A DNA stretch of 64,000 bases from Flectonema sp. DT1601 (Eukaryota; Euglenozoa; Diplonemea; Diplonemida; Diplonemidae): positions 468,501 to 532,500 of the forward strand of contig OZ025805.1 of assembly GCA_964019425.1 (NCBI GenBank). Reading direction: 5' to 3'. Of the stretch, positions 42,102 through 54,953 are shown one piece after another. Every line of letters starts with the position of its first letter. The first letter of the stretch is position 1. The position numbers and the translations under genes are program-made. The notes under the pieces are model-generated. The model worked only from the letters and a program-made list of their open reading frames with translations. It searched no databases and was not told the origin of the DNA.

Positions 42102-42237
42102 AGAAGTCCATAATTTGAGCTTTTTTGTCAGTCGTCACCTACCTCTGGGAGATAGTTTTATTAGAGAGCAGTACTTGAATGCTGCCGTGAAGTTTTCAAC
42201 GTGTGAAGAATATGCGAGTGAGCTCCACCTCAGATGA
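42102..42237 (+). CDS. Possible terminal exon, unknown product
   Basis: After a pyrimidine stretch and acceptor-like catgtttgttattcag, a 45-codon open stretch of normal composition (FVSRHLPLGDSFIREQYLNAAVKF, then STCEEYASELHLR, stop TGA 42235-42237) stands out from the surrounding runs. I found no matching upstream exon or start. It may be a last exon or chance. Confidence 0.25.
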
Positions 42238-42528
42238 AAGCAAAGAGTCACTCAAACATACTACTAAAGGGAGTCTGTCGGCTGACCAGACAACACACAC
42301 AACTCCCGGGTCTTTAATTTTTCTGTACAATTACCTATGAATTGGTTGAAGTCATGCATTCAAGTCGAACTCACTTGTAAAAGAGACTGATTACGTCGTT
42401 CGCCAAGCTCAACGGTCTTTCGACCAGATTCAGATAGGATACAAGATTGAAACATATTTTTATGTTACCATAATTTTTTCTATACTATTTACAGTGAAAA
42501 AAGAATACTAAAAAAAAAAAAAAAAAAA

Positions 42529-42709
42529 GATAAGATAAGATAAGATAAGATAAGATAAGATAAGATAAGATAAGATAAGATAAGATAAGATAAGATAAGA
42601 TAAGATAAGATAAGATAAGATAAGATAAGATAAGATAAGATAAGATAAGATAAGATAAGATAAGATAAGATAAGATAAGATAAGATAAGATAAGATAAGA
42701 TAAGATAAG
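42529..42709. repeat. (GATAA)n microsatellite, about 36 units
   Basis: Uninterrupted pentanucleotide array following an A run, ending gataaggttgg. No internal variants noticed. Confidence 0.95.
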
Positions 42710-43461
42710 GTTGGTAGAAATTTTTTTTTTTTTGCGGGTTTTTCCTTTTTATGTTTTTTCTTTTTTTATTACTCTATTGCTTGCTAATTTTTTTTTTTTT
42801 TTTTTTTTGCAGCAAATCTAATATATCAATTGGAAAAGAGTTACAACCTTCAGTGGATATCACAACGACGTTCGTGGTTCCCAACACGTTCTTATAAGCC
42901 TCACTGTTAACCCTTTTTTTTCTTCTCAAAAACTTGAAACTGCTGCATACCACTCACTGCTGTTGTAGTGAAGTATGTGGAGAAAATTTGAGTTCTCTCT
43001 TTGGTTGATCGACAATGACCCTTTTGACCTTTGACTTGACGCAAATGGCACCAAAAGAAGAAAGGGAAAATAGAAAAAAAGAAAAAAAAAAAGAAAAAAA
43101 AAAGAAAAAAAAAAGGGATTACCGCAATTCAGTTCAGGTTAAAATCCTTTACATGCCACCACTGTTGTGGTGAGGTAAGTTTTGGAGTGATTTGAACGAC
43201 CTTTTTTTTTTTTTTTTTTTGTTGTTGTTGTTGTTGTTCATTTATTTTATTATAGACAACCTAACAAAACAGTCGAGTTATATTTTTTTGAGTACTTTCA
43301 TGTGCTTCTTCTTTTTTTTTTTTTTCCTTCTTGCACCCTATTTTTTTTTGCATTCCTTACTTAATAGGAATGTTATATTTCAACTACCCTCGGATACGTG
43401 TAATCATCAGAGGGAACGTAGCCGTATTTCTTTTTTTTTTTATCTATTTTCTCATGGACTG

Positions 43462-43495
<34 letters not shown>

Positions 43496-43652
43496 ATTTC
43501 TCTCCGTTAACCTGATCTCTCAGCGTTCCATACATGGAGGACTGACTGCTGACACCATACAAAAAAAAAAAAAAAAAAAAAAAAAAGAAGAAAGCAAAAA
43601 TAAAAAAAACAAAACAAAAATTTAAAAGCTTTCCCCAATTTTTTTTTTTTTT

Positions 43653-43688
<36 letters not shown>

Positions 43689-44753
43689 AATTGTAAATTT
43701 ATCGTCATGGCAGTAATTAAAAACGCTGTTTGTTTGTTATCGAAATTTTCTGAATTCCCTGACTTCCGATATATTATAATAAAAAATAATTATTTTTCAG
43801 TTTGTCGCCTAACTACCTACCTACTTCACTAACGGTGTGCTTTTTTTTTGAGAAATAAAGAACCCCTTTAAGGTCTAATCACAAGAAGGGCGTATCAATG
43901 TACCCCCAGGGGGAGGGAATTTAACAACTTCTTTGCCCTTGAAAAATGCTGTAGGGGATAGAAATAAAGAAAGGAAAGAAAGGGGAAAAAAAAACGAATA
44001 ATAAAAAAAAAAAAAACACCACACCGCTTTCCCTTGATTGTTCTTTTCTGTTTTGCAATTTACAGTACGGAAACTGATTTCCTGACTCATGCATATTTTT
44101 TTCCTTTCTTTTTTTTTTTTTTTTTTTTTTTTTTTTGTAACCGGTTCTCTCGACTCCCTTTTGCTCCATTTTGTTAATTTCATTATTTCCTTCTCAGCCC
44201 CATTAGTTTGTTCGTGTCGAAAAATGTTATCGGATTAAAAAAAATAATTTTATACTCCAACAAAAGGGTACACTTGTCTGATTATATTTTCGATAACTTC
44301 TGTTTAAGTATGCTGATGTCGTTTTTTTTTTTTCCTTTTTTTTTCTCTCAAGCGTTCTGTTGGTTTTTATTTAGGGGGTTGAAGTGTTTGCTTTGTTTTT
44401 CTCTCTTCAACATGAGTATCTAGTTACCTTTTTGTACTCTAACATATTCAACATGGGTGCAACATGATTTTTTTTTTTTAAAAAAAAATGAAAGAAGGCA
44501 AAAAAAAGAATGAAAAAAAAAAGGGGGGGGAAATAGTCTCGTGAGGAGGATCCGCGAGAATTTCAATTTTTTTTTTTTTTTTTTTGATGTATTTATTTTT
44601 GGGTTGCATTTTTGTAGCTTTCCATTCAACACCCACCCAGTTGCGATCACTGGTTCTACTCAGCGGTTGGTCGAAGAAGATGTGAATCGAACCTTCGTCC
44701 CGACTAGCTTTTTCTTCTTTTTTTTTTCCCCACGCATATTAAAAAACACAAAA

Positions 44754-44796
<43 letters not shown>

Positions 44797-47700
44797 AAAA
44801 AAAAAAAACAAAAAAAAAAAAAAATATAAAAAAATTTGCCTAAGTTCTATCATAATGTATCAAGTTAGTGTGTTGTAGTTCTGTGGACGTGTCTAACCAC
44901 ACGCATTGAAATCTTTGTGGGCGAGGCTTTCACAAAATGAAATAATTATTATTGTTAGTGTATGATGGCCTATTATTCAAAGAGAGAAGAAGTCTCCTCT
45001 CTTAACACGTCTTTCCTTACTTTTTTATTTTTTCTTTTTCTTTTTGCCTGCTGTGACATAATGGCTCTATTTTCGTAGTTGAATTTTTTTTTTCTTAGTT
45101 ACCACCTCTGAATCCTTGTCTTTTTTTTTTTTTTTTTTTCTTTTTTTCCTTTTTTGCTTTTTTCAACGAGGAAATCCAATCAAAAAGTCACGTGTACCTA
45201 CGAAAGTAGTGCCCACAAAACATGTGCTTCTTCTGTAGAACCGATTGGCTGAGGGTGTAGCAAGATACTGTTTTTCAATTTTTTCCCCTCTCTTGTGAAA
45301 ATTACAAAAAACAAAAAAAAAAATTAAAAAATTAAAAATTAAGATAAGGATTCGGTTGGCGGTGAAACGTCGTCATATGGCAAAACTTATTTCGTGAAAC
45401 ACATAAATTCTTGCGGTGAGAATCTTTTTTTTTTTCCGTCAAGCTGAAACTACAGAGTTATGCCTGCAGGAAGCACATACATTCTTAACCGGAGTACGGT
45501 TTTTTCGGCATAAGGGGAAAACCTTTTTTTTGCACCGACGATGTCGGAGAAGAAACTATTCAGATTAAGAGCCTTGTGCCGTCTATATTGCTCTCTCTGG
45601 GATTTAACTGAAATGTGAAGGCTTTATCTGAATGGTTTTGGATCATATTTCGTTAAATAAATTTTTTTTTCTTTTTTTTTTTTCTTAAGGTTATTTTGTG
45701 ACAGATTACCGCAAGACATGTGTGCGATTGAAGGCCATGATGATATCCCTTTCAATCAAAAGAGGGTGTCCAGAAAAAAAGTGAACAAACGAAAGAAAAC
45801 GAAAACAACTTTTCCAGCAAGGCTTTTATTTGTTTTTTTTTTTTTTTTAATCTTTGCGCAAACAAAACCCAGAAACTCCTTTTTTTTTTATATCTTTAAT
45901 AAAGTTTATTTTTTTTTTAATTATTTTTTTTTTTTGTTTTTTTTACAGCAGTTGCTTCGCCGGTCAATTTTACGCCTCTTAGCACCTACCGAATGGTACA
46001 CCGCGTGAGCTTCCTGGGAAGATTGACTTCGCCCTGACTTCGATAAATAAATAATGGTTTTTTTTTTTCTTGTTCCTTTTTTTTTAAATTGGGAACGGGG
46101 GGGGGGGGGAGATGATTGTGGAGAACACAATGTTGAATGAGGAAGAAGGAAGAAAGGAAAAAAAAAAAAGAAAAATTCAAGAAAAAAAAAATAAAATAAA
46201 GAAGGGGTTTATGTGTTTGAAAAAAGCGAAGGAACAACATATTAGCTTAAAGGTTGATTTCGTGAGGACAACCCTCTCCCGCTCCCTTAGACTGCCCCAC
46301 ATATTTGACCCCCCAGACCACTCACTTTCCTAAAACCGCGAAATATTCAAAAAAAAAAAAAAAAAATAAGGGAAAACCCACAAGTCCACAAAAGTTGGGA
46401 ATTTTTTTTTTTTATTTATTTATATAGTATGTCATACTTATTTTATTTATTTTATTTTTTTGTGTTCCTTTTTTATTTTTTTTTTATTTTTTTTTGTCCT
46501 TGTACCTTTTGTTACTACTATTTGTTTGGGAACTGCGCTCACTGCGTGGTGACACAGTTCACATTTTTTTAAAGAGAGGGAACACAGCAAGTAGAGAGAA
46601 AAAAAAAAAATAAATAAATAAATAAAAAAAAACAACAAAATTTCACGATTATTATTTTAAAGCATTTTTTTTTAATTGCAACTAACAATTGTTTAAATAG
46701 AATAAAATAAAATAAGAATTCAATTTTTTCTTTCTTTTTCTTTTTCTTTTTTTCTCTTCTCGATTTTTAAAATGGTATGTACAGAAGTAATGACTGGTGT
46801 ACTGCTTCACCGATGATGAGAATAGAGGTAAAGAGGTAACTTGGTAGTTCACTTTCACAAAGACCATACAGAACAGTTTGTATTTGCAAAATCAAACAAC
46901 GACAATTTCCTTTCTTTGATGTTTTACAGTTTGTTCCTCTGCATTGAGTCGCCCCTCTCACGTACTTCACTTGGATTTTTTAATATTTTTATTCATTTAT
47001 TTTTTTTTGGGATGATTGTTTTTTTTTTTTTTTTTTTTTTTTTTGTTATTTAAAAATGATCTCGACTGATATCTCTGGGGGGGGAGAAATCAGTCGGCTG
47101 CTGTGACGACGTTCCTATTTGGTCGGCTGTTGATGATTTTTTTTTTTTTTTAATATTTCTTTTGGCGAAAATTGACATTATCAGCCTCCTCTGTCGCCAC
47201 ATCTTGGAAGCCCTGGAGTTTTGATCTCTTTGACTCCTTTGATGCATCTACCGATGCCTTCGTGTTTATTCTTGCTTTTTTTTTTTTAATTTTTTTTTTT
47301 TATCATCTTAATTTACAGGCAGTTTGCTTCCAGTTTCCTGGGGGAAAAAAAAGAAAAGGGAAAAAAAATGCTACTCACATAAAAAAGTAGTCAACAAGAA
47401 CATGTTTTTTTTTTTTTTTTTTGTTATTTTATTGCTGCGGTTGAAGAAAATTGGAGAAAAGTCTTAAGAAAAGCAGTAGTAGGACTTTTAAAAAAAGAAT
47501 CGGCAAACTTCAGTTTTTTACTTACTCACTTCACAATTTTATTTTGTTTTGTGCGCAACCAGGTAGAAAATCCTAATAAAGGAAATAGTTAGTTTCCGCT
47601 GACAACAATTCTCTTTTCTGCCGAACGTCCAAAAAAAAAAAAATAAAAAAAAATAGGGGTTTGGTTTTTTCATCAAAATTGAAATTATTATGTTCTTCAA

Positions 47701-48608
47701 TTGCACGCAGGACCCAGCAGGTCATAATACCTGAATAGGTCAAAAAAAAAAAAAAAAAAAAAGTAAATGCAAAGTGCTTAATTTTTCACGTTTTATATAT
47801 TTTCTTATTTTTTTTTTCAAAAAAAAATAAATATTTGAAATTTAAACAGCTGAAACGGACTGTAGGACGCTCAACCTGTAGTACGTGGCACTCGACAACA
47901 CGCGTATTAGATTTTATCGATGACCACCTGTTGGTGTCTTTTTACATGGCAATCAAACCCTATTTTGGTTAATATTCTTACAGTAATTATGTTTGCCACC
48001 TATTTACTTGCATTCAGTCTTCCTGTTCTGTAATTTCCAACACTTTTTTTTAGATTCTTTCAGCTGTTCTGACTTACTCTCAAGTAAGAAAAAAAAAAAA
48101 AAAGGGGGGGATCTATCTGTGATTAGCTAACTCGTGTTTAAAAAAAAAAGGTTAAAAAATAACCAAAGCGAGTAACTTCAAAACAAAAACAGGAAAAGAA
48201 TAAAGAAAACAAATGATCCATCCCTTTTTTTGCTCCTTTTCGTATTGCGTTACCATGTGCACGTTTGTGATATTCGCACTAAAACGCTACCCGTCTTGAA
48301 AACACGTACCAGACAGTTCTTATCTTCACACTATCTTGGTAATTCTCACAGGTTAAGTGTTCATCGTTTCTTGGGCAAGAGCAGTCCTGTAACTTTTTTT
48401 TTTTTTTTTTTTGTTCTGAAGTCGGCATTAATCGGGGAGTCTCTCTCTGATCTTTGGTTACCTTGGTGAACTTTTGCTAAATATTTAAAAAAAATGAAGA
48501 AAAAAAAACAAATAATGTTTATCTGTAGTGGTGTTCTATTGTTGACTACTAAGAAAAAAGAGAGGTGATTCCCGCGTGATGGTCACTCGCGAAAAGTCCT
48601 TAAAATAT

Positions 48609-48648
<40 letters not shown>

Positions 48649-49353
48649 CAGGTGACTGGAGCAACTGCCCAGTTGGTTACTATACAAAATCGTATTTTTT
48701 ATAATTTCTTTATTTTTTTTTTTAAATAATATCGTTTTTTTTTTTTTTTTTTTTTTTTTTCCTGCTAAAAATATTTCAACCCTGTTATGAACTACAGTCA
48801 TCTAAAAGAGTAAAGAAACTAACTGCGATGAGTAGGACGGGCCTGACACTGCAGTATCCACCTTACTTTCTTCACAGAAGAAGGCTAAGTAAGATATGGT
48901 CTGAAAAACCAAACTATTATTTTGTTTGATGTCCTTTCTATAATTTGCTTTTTGTTTGGCTTGCTATTTATAGATTATTCCTAGCTACTAAACTGTTTTT
49001 AGGAACATATATCTGCGGAAGCTTTTTTTTTCTACTTTCTCTGATGTTTTTATTTAAAAAAAGGAACATTTGAGAGCCGTAGGAAGTATAGTGAGAAGGA
49101 AAAAAAAAAAAAAAAAAAAAAAAAAAGAAATTACTTTTTTTTTATCTTGTGTGTGTAATCTCAATTTAGAACAGCTGCCTCAAAAACAAAAGGGTCTCTG
49201 AGGGTCTGAAAAAGTTATATTTAAAAAAGTTTTTTTTTTTTTTTTTTTTTTTTTTTTGACTATTAGGTACCCGCCGTTCATGTTATTTATTTTTCCAATA
49301 ACAGTTCAACGACATCATTTTGGGTATTGATTGCCTTCAGAATTGTGAATTCA

Positions 49354-49387
<34 letters not shown>

Positions 49388-49553
49388 TTTCTAATTTCTA
49401 AAAAGTATCTATTCTCTCATTTCAGTCAACACTCACAACAACATTGCAATTAAAGGAATGAAACTACGAATTCCAGGGGAGGTCATAGTTAAACGTAATG
49501 TATTATTTCATATCTTCACACTTCTTATCCAGTTCATCGGTTCGAATAATAAA

Positions 49554-52099
49554 ATGTCTGAAGATGAACCGGAGGAGGTTGTAAAAGTGATGTATCCAAA
49601 AACTGGCAAAAGAAATAATTCTCCTTCCCCGACACCAAGCGATGAGTACAATCCGGAGAAGGTGACTCCAGTACCGGCAGTAAAGCCTCCTGCAGGAGGT
49701 CCTGCGGGAGGTCCAGGATATGGAAATGCAGCACCTCCTCCTCCTCCTTATCATGGATACCATGCATATTCAGGTAGTGTTCCTACACAGCAGAAGGCGT
49801 GGGCGGATTACTATGCGCGCTATGGAGAATATTATAAACAATACTACGCTGCGACAACAACTGCTACTGCTGCTGCTGCTGGAGGATACTACCCTGGGTA
49901 TGGTCACCCTCCTGGGGCTATGCCGACTGCCTCAGCAGCTCCGCCACCTACTCCAGCAGCACCTCCAACTGGAGGAGTTGCGAGAAAGTTGGGAGATGCT
50001 GAGCCACGTGCTGGTAGCTCTCCTCAAGACTCTCCTGGTCAGAGTTATGTACCGCAACCTATAACTGTTTCTCCTTTGAAATCTTATCAAAGTACTGCAC
50101 CTGCGTATACCAGCACAGCTCCTCCAAATCCGAAGATACCAAATGCTTCTCTAACTCCAGCATACTCTGCGTACACTCCAACTCAATTAAGACCTTCTCA
50201 ACCTACAAGACAGCATCCTCGAGTTGTCCCTCAAGTCTCAAGAGATCCAAATCAAGTAAAGTTCTTAGTAACAGAATGGGTGACGAAGTGTATTGATCTC
50301 GCGAAGAACAAACCTCCAGCAGTCAGAACTGCTGTTGAGAATGCAGTTCGTAAAGAGATGCCTCCTCAATCACATTGGGGTCGAATCGATTGGATTAATA
50401 AATTAATACCTGAGAGCGTTCTAAGAGCTGTCGCGTCAGACGGTAAAGACCAACGACGCAGGAGGAGGTACAGCAGTGATAGTTCTAAACAACGTAATAG
50501 AGGAAGGAGATATCGAAGACAAACCTCATCATCATCATCACTTGATGAACGAAAGCAAAAGCGAAAACCTGCAGTCAGCGGTACCCCGACATACTTTGGA
50601 CAGGTAACAGGAGGAGGATCACCTCCAAAGGGGAGAGAGTTCAATGCGAAGCAACCTCGTGATAATCTGACTCAACTACCAAGCCTTCGAGATGTCAGAA
50701 ATGCGAAAGAAAAGAGAAAGCGACGAGCTTCTTCTTCTTCTTCTTCCTCCTCTTCCTCCTCAGATTCGATTGTTGTCCGTCGTACTCAAAGAGGAGTTAT
50801 TAATATTGACATCCCTCAACCCAATTCATACGCTCATCATACTGCTCTCGCAATAGAGAGATCTCGAACAAAGGATAAGAAACTTCAGAAACAATCAAAG
50901 CTGCAGTCTCAGTTCAGCAGTCTCGATAATCTCGGTAAGCGTGAAGACCGGTTGGCTCGCTTTGAAAGGGCTGGTGGTAAGAAAACATTCCAAAAACCAA
51001 CAAACTTAACGATGACGAGTAATTTATCCGGGGGACTTGGAATGGGTAAATCTGGAAATGAATTTGCCGAAGATGAGTGCGCTCCGATAATTGGAATTTG
51101 TGAAGACTTGGAAAAGACGTTTACCAGATCTGCCGCAGGTCTTGAACACGATCCTCGAGATGTTCGTCCAGAGCATGTTCTTAGAAAGTCACTACAACAC
51201 ATCTGTCGTGTGAGGCTTCAGAAGGAAGGTGATGATCAAAGGATTTACTGCTATGAGCAATTTAAGAGTCTTCGTCAAGATCTAACTGTTCAACACATCT
51301 ACACGTCTTTTACTACCGAAGTGTACGAAACTCATGCGAGACTTTGTCTTGAACACGGGGATTTAGGAGAATTCAACGCCTGCCAAGCAAAACTTCGTGC
51401 CTACCACAAACGAAACGACATGATTGTTTCTGCTTCTAACGTTAGAGAGTTCACAGCTTATCGAATATTGTATTGTGCTCTTACTAAGTCACACGCTGAT
51501 CTTTCTGCTGAGATGGAGAATTTATCTGCCGTAGATCGTAAAGATGATGTAATAAGACACGCTCTATCAATCATTACGGCCTTAACACCTCTGAATACTT
51601 ACTTATTGGATAAGTTATATAATAATGCTCCTAACTTGGGGGCTATGCTTATTGATTTGTTCTTACCTCCACCGAGGGGTTTGAGGATGCAGGTATGGAA
51701 TCTTTTTTTTTTTTTTGAAAAAAAAACACAAAAACACAAAAAAAAATGAAAAAGGACAAAAAGAGTAGTTTCCATTTTATCTTCCCGGAAAAAAAAAAAA
51801 AAAAAAAAAAAAAACAGATGTACATACAGTTATTAAAGGCTTACCGACCTGGTATCCCTTTCAAATTTTTAAAGCAATCGCTGTTGTTTACTGAAGAGGA
51901 TAACCCTGATGAACAAATCTCTGATAAGTCTCCTGATCCTTCAACCTTCAGAGGATTTCTTGCATACGCAAAAGCAGTAATAAAAGGAGATTCCATTGAC
52001 ACTGTGCAATCCTTAGCAGGATTTAGCGTGGTACAAGCATATCTTGATGAGAGACAAGATTTTAATGGACAGTCTCCATCTCCAACTCCAACTGTTTGA
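49554..52099 (+). CDS. LENG8/THP3-like SAC3/GANP-domain protein
   Basis: Two exons, 49554-51692 and 51818-52099; the 125-bp intron has donor GTATGG and an acceptor after a long A run (aaacag), phase 0. About 806 residues. ATG 49554 (MSEDEPEEVVKVMYPKTGKR) is preferred: an acceptor-like cacttcttatccag lies just before it, and the in-frame upstream ATG 49458 would add an odd hydrophobic N-terminus. The first 230 residues are Pro/Tyr/Ala-rich. WVTKCIDLAKNKPPAVRTAVENAVRKEMPPQSHWGRIDW (two pieces near residue 240) is typical of LENG8. Arg/Ser-rich stretches and RKRR follow. The C-terminal SAC3/GANP region includes SLRQDLTVQHIYTSFTTEVYE, THARLCLEHGDLGEFNACQAKL and ends after QLLKAYRPGIPF. Likely role in mRNA processing and export. 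Confidence 0.85.
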
Positions 52100-52487
52100 G
52101 AGATGATATTTTAAGTAGTAATTGGATGACAAAAAAATATAAAAAAAAGAAGTCAAATGTTTTTTATCACTGCTGCTCTCTGCGTGTTGCTTCACCAGCC
52201 GTGTGTACACAAAAAAAAAAGAGTAGTGACTTTGGAATAATCAACAACAAAAAAAAAAAAAAAAAAAAAAAAAAAGCTGTATTCTGTTCAGTTCTTTGTT
52301 TTCTTTTTTTTTTTTTTTTTTTTTAGTTGATTCGTGTCGACAAAACGAGATCTCGACCCTTCAGTAGGGGACCTCGTTGCTTAGGTCTTAGGCGTTCTAC
52401 ACGTCTTTTTTTCAAAAATGTTAGTTAACCTCGTGGATCATTAAATCAGTTACTTTTTCCCCTGTTTTTCAACATAAATATGATTCC

Positions 52488-52521
<34 letters not shown>

Positions 52522-52828
52522 GTGTTGATGCCCGATTGGGGCATCGATTTAACAAAAAGAGAGGGGGATGGATTTAGAAAAACCCCACTTTTAACTACCA
52601 CAAGCAAAAAAAAAAAACCTTTTTTTGTGGACAGGTTTCTTAATCATAATAATTAAAAAAAAAGACGGGAAAAAAAAAAAAAAGTTTTTGTCAAAAGGAG
52701 CAAACATGACAAAAAGGAGAGTGCCGTTCAGCATGTTTCATACGTTTTTAATTTTAAAAAAAAAAAAAAAAAAAAATTAACTTATGTTTATCTGAACAGA
52801 TTACACATCCCCTTTCCCCCATCAAACG
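52100..52828. other. Intergenic, homopolymers
   Basis: A runs at 52250, 52490, 52670 and 52755, and a T run at 52305. A short GC-richer palindromic piece (tgcccgattggggca, 52528-52542) is present. An acceptor-like tgtttatctgaacag ends about 29 bases before the next ATG. No gene. Confidence 0.55.
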
Positions 52829-53017
52829 ATGGCCGGCAATGCCGTGAAAGTAAAAACGATAAACGGAAAATTAGTAGCTGAACACATGGCAAACAGAGAA
52901 GGAACGAACACCGCAACGATTGTACGAAATAAAAATATAAATCAAATTGAGAGGCAGGGATTACGACAATGGGAAGTAAATCCTTTTCGGATCGATGCCG
53001 TTGGATGGTCGCCATGA
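52829..53017 (+). CDS. Small protein of unknown function (62 aa)
   Basis: MAGNAVKVKTINGKLVAEHM ... INQIERQGLRQWEVNPFRIDAVGWSP, stop at 53017. The start follows an AG site and a C-rich leader, as for neighbouring genes, and composition is normal against poly(A) surroundings. No signal peptide, helix or motif recognised. The short gap to COX11 (about 200 bp) and same strand suggest it is a real small gene, but it could be one exon of something larger. Confidence 0.45.
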   Translation: MAGNAVKVKTINGKLVAEHMANREGTNTATIVRNKNINQIERQGLRQWEVNPFRIDAVGWSP

Positions 53018-53220
53018 AAAGGAACAAACTAACTAAATGACAACCAACAACGTTGAGGTTACCTCTCTTAACTGCTGTATAGCTGTTAACCCGATGTGTC
53101 TTTTTCAATGTAAAGAAAAAGAGTCAAAAAAAAAGACAGGTACACTGACAACCACAACATCACCACCACTCAACAAACACTACCTTAACCCACCTCTTCA
53201 CAGAACACACAATATTAATT

Positions 53221-54225
53221 ATGAAAGGCCATAGATTACTAACTCGAAGGTTATCACCGACTGTTTGTAGATGGAGTAGAAGATGGAACACTTCAGTACC
53301 GGAAACTGAAACCGACTCAGAGAGGAAAGCAAGACTCAGAAGAGACAGTGGTGTAAAAGTCTATACAAAAGGTAAAGAAGAACTCAGAGTTGATGATTTG
53401 AGGAGGAGTTACAGAAAAGGTGAGACTTCAGGAGATCCAGACTTCCACGGGTCGGATGAACAAGTTAACAAATCAGGAGCAATCCTCGCTAGCATTGCTT
53501 TGATGTCATTGGGTTGTACTATGTTAGCTGTTCCTTTATATAAATTATACTGTTCTTCTGCCCCACAAGTTGCTGGTTCTGGGGCATCTACTAAGGCTAA
53601 GTTTGCTGCATCAGTGTTCGAAGATGACAGTAATAAACCTTCTATATCGAGTCTTATTCAGGTCCTCTTTAGAGGTTCCTGTGGTACAAAAGATAATCCT
53701 GTTTTGTTTGTTCCTTTACAAACCTCACTTGATTGTCTTATTGGAGAACCAACTCTCGCATTCTTTTCTGTTTATAATCAGACAAAGAAAACTCTTGTTG
53801 GTCTCTCAACTTATAACATCTCACCTCCTGAAGCTGCTCCTTTTTTTAATAAGATTCAATGCTTTTGTTTTGAAGAGCAGCGAATCAAACCTCACGAACT
53901 GATTGAGATGCCGGTATTCTTCTTTATTGATAAAGAGTTTCTTGACGTATGTTCTTTTTTTTTTTTTTTTTTCAATTTCTTATATTTTTAATAATTCGCT
54001 TTCAATCACAAAATGCACCTGAGAAAGAAGTATAAGTTAAGAATGAAAGTAAAGGCAAACACTCCACAACAAGGAAGTATCTACACTGTGAAGGGGTGCA
54101 GATTACTTCTGCGTAGGGGTTGTGTCAGGCCCGATTCGGTTCGACGGGACAGCGGCACTACCACCATGACGCGAGTTAAAGAAAGACCTCAACGCAAGTT
54201 CAACCTTCGCCCTCGTTCCATGTGA
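53221..54225 (+). CDS. COX11: Cytochrome c oxidase assembly protein COX11
   Basis: Two exons, 53221-53946 and about 54028-54225 (81-bp intron, donor GTATGT; acceptor is the least certain part). About 307 residues. The N-terminus is Arg-rich (RRLSPTVCRWSRRW), a mitochondrial presequence. One membrane helix (about 83-103) leads into VPLYKLYCSS. The intermembrane-space domain has FVPLQ, GEPTLAFFSVYN, LVGLSTYNISPPEAAPFFNKIQ, the copper-binding CFCFEEQ and MPVFFFIDKEF, all COX11 hallmarks. It delivers copper to the CuB site of Cox1. With this acceptor the protein continues KYKLRMKVKAN, which could be the last beta strand, plus a basic tail unlike most COX11 proteins. The alternative acceptor at 54023 would end it at KEV. 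Confidence 0.9.
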
Positions 54226-54384
54226 GACTTCCTCTCGAGAAGGAATCAATAAACACTCGTTAAGAATGTGTGAGCGAACACACATCTTTTTTCTAAAAGC
54301 ACCACAGACCGTAGTCAGATGGAAAGATGATCAGCCTTCTTGATACACTTGAGCGTCTGCCCGAGGACGTCAGGTTCAAGAACA

Positions 54385-54600
54385 TTAATATCGGTTCACC
54401 TCGTCCTCACGCCGTTGGATGTTCTGTTCTTGTTGAGTTAGTTGATCTCGCAGTTGGAGTTCTAGTCTCTCTGCTGACTTTTCTTTTTGCATCTCGTCTT
54501 CCTTCTGTTAGAGTCTTTGTTGGAGTTGTACTTATCCAATCTGCTCCTTGAGCTTCTCTTCCTTTGGAGTCCCTGTTTCTGTTTGACTATCTCTCGGCAT
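54385..54600 (-). pseudogene. Coiled-coil gene fragment with two in-frame stops
   Basis: On the minus strand the frame from ATG 54600 reads MPRDSQTETGTPKEEKLKEQ, then, past two TAA codons, QKEDEMQKEKSAERLELQLR and DQLTQQEQNIQRREDEVNRY, ending TAA at 54385. This Glu/Gln/Lys heptad-like pattern is unlikely by chance. One TAA stands where the related copy at 1364-1425 has CAA. TAA is a normal stop in the other genes here, so the stops are decay, not a different code. Overlapping plus-strand frames are shadows. Confidence 0.5.
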
Positions 54601-54734
54601 TCAGTTGTTGGTATTCCACAGGTGGTAGGAAAAAAATTGGTTGATTTTTTTGTTGTGTAAGGCATCCAAGTGTACCAGCAGAAAAATACAGCTTGAAAAA
54701 GAAAATCAATCCTGAGCAGCGGTGGAATATACTA

Positions 54735-54953
54735 CTGCGTGAAAAAATTTAGTGCGGTTTTTTTTCCACGCAGTCCAGTTGCAGTAACATATTCTTATTG
54801 TAGTGTGAACATCTCGCGATATCATTTTTCCCCATCAGATTCTGTTCCTACTTTTCTTACTCCAACTACGACTATTAGATAAGAGGCATCTTGGCCTAAA
54901 AAAAAAGTTAGCAGAGAGCACCTCTACCAAACCGCACTAATTTTTCCACGCAG
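54735..54953. mobile_element. Tc1/mariner-type MITE, 219 bp
   Basis: Terminal inverted repeats of about 25 bp: left ctgcgtgaaaaaatttagtg (from 54735) and the right end, whose complement reads ctgcgtggaaaaattagtgc (to 54953). TA lies immediately outside each end (54733-54734 and 54954-54955), the target duplication expected for Tc1/mariner transposition. There is no coding capacity, so it is non-autonomous. The left end alone can also fold on an internal ccacgcagt copy (54765-54773). Confidence 0.8.

Larger units (their letters stand above)
39220..49457. other. Ten-kilobase gene-poor, homopolymer-dominated region
   Basis: Very dense T and A runs (10-40 bases), GA repeats (39492-39512), A-rich blocks and the GATAA array at 42529. 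Nearly every frame here is poly-F/K. One candidate exon lies at 42102-42237. 45530-45660 matches 25415-25560. 47560-47640 matches 27660-27780. 47890-47965 is a diverged family-1 repeat. 48230-48470 has fewer runs but no convincing gene. The last 60 bases hold the acceptor-like tatctattctctcatttcag before the LENG8-like gene. Confidence 0.55.

Noticed and set aside
42529-42709. CRISPR-like or telomeric array
   Set aside because: Pure 5-bp units without spacers, inside the window and not a telomere motif I know.
47050-47390. Opposed open frames around 47.1-47.3 kb with normal composition
   Set aside because: Both strands look equally plausible, no start, acceptor or family could be fixed, so not annotated.
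54013-54225. Independent 70-codon gene beginning at ATG 54013
   Set aside because: Better explained as the second exon of COX11, in frame from about 54028.
54327-54551. Plus-strand 74-codon hydrophobic frame
   Set aside because: Antisense of the coiled-coil pseudogene.
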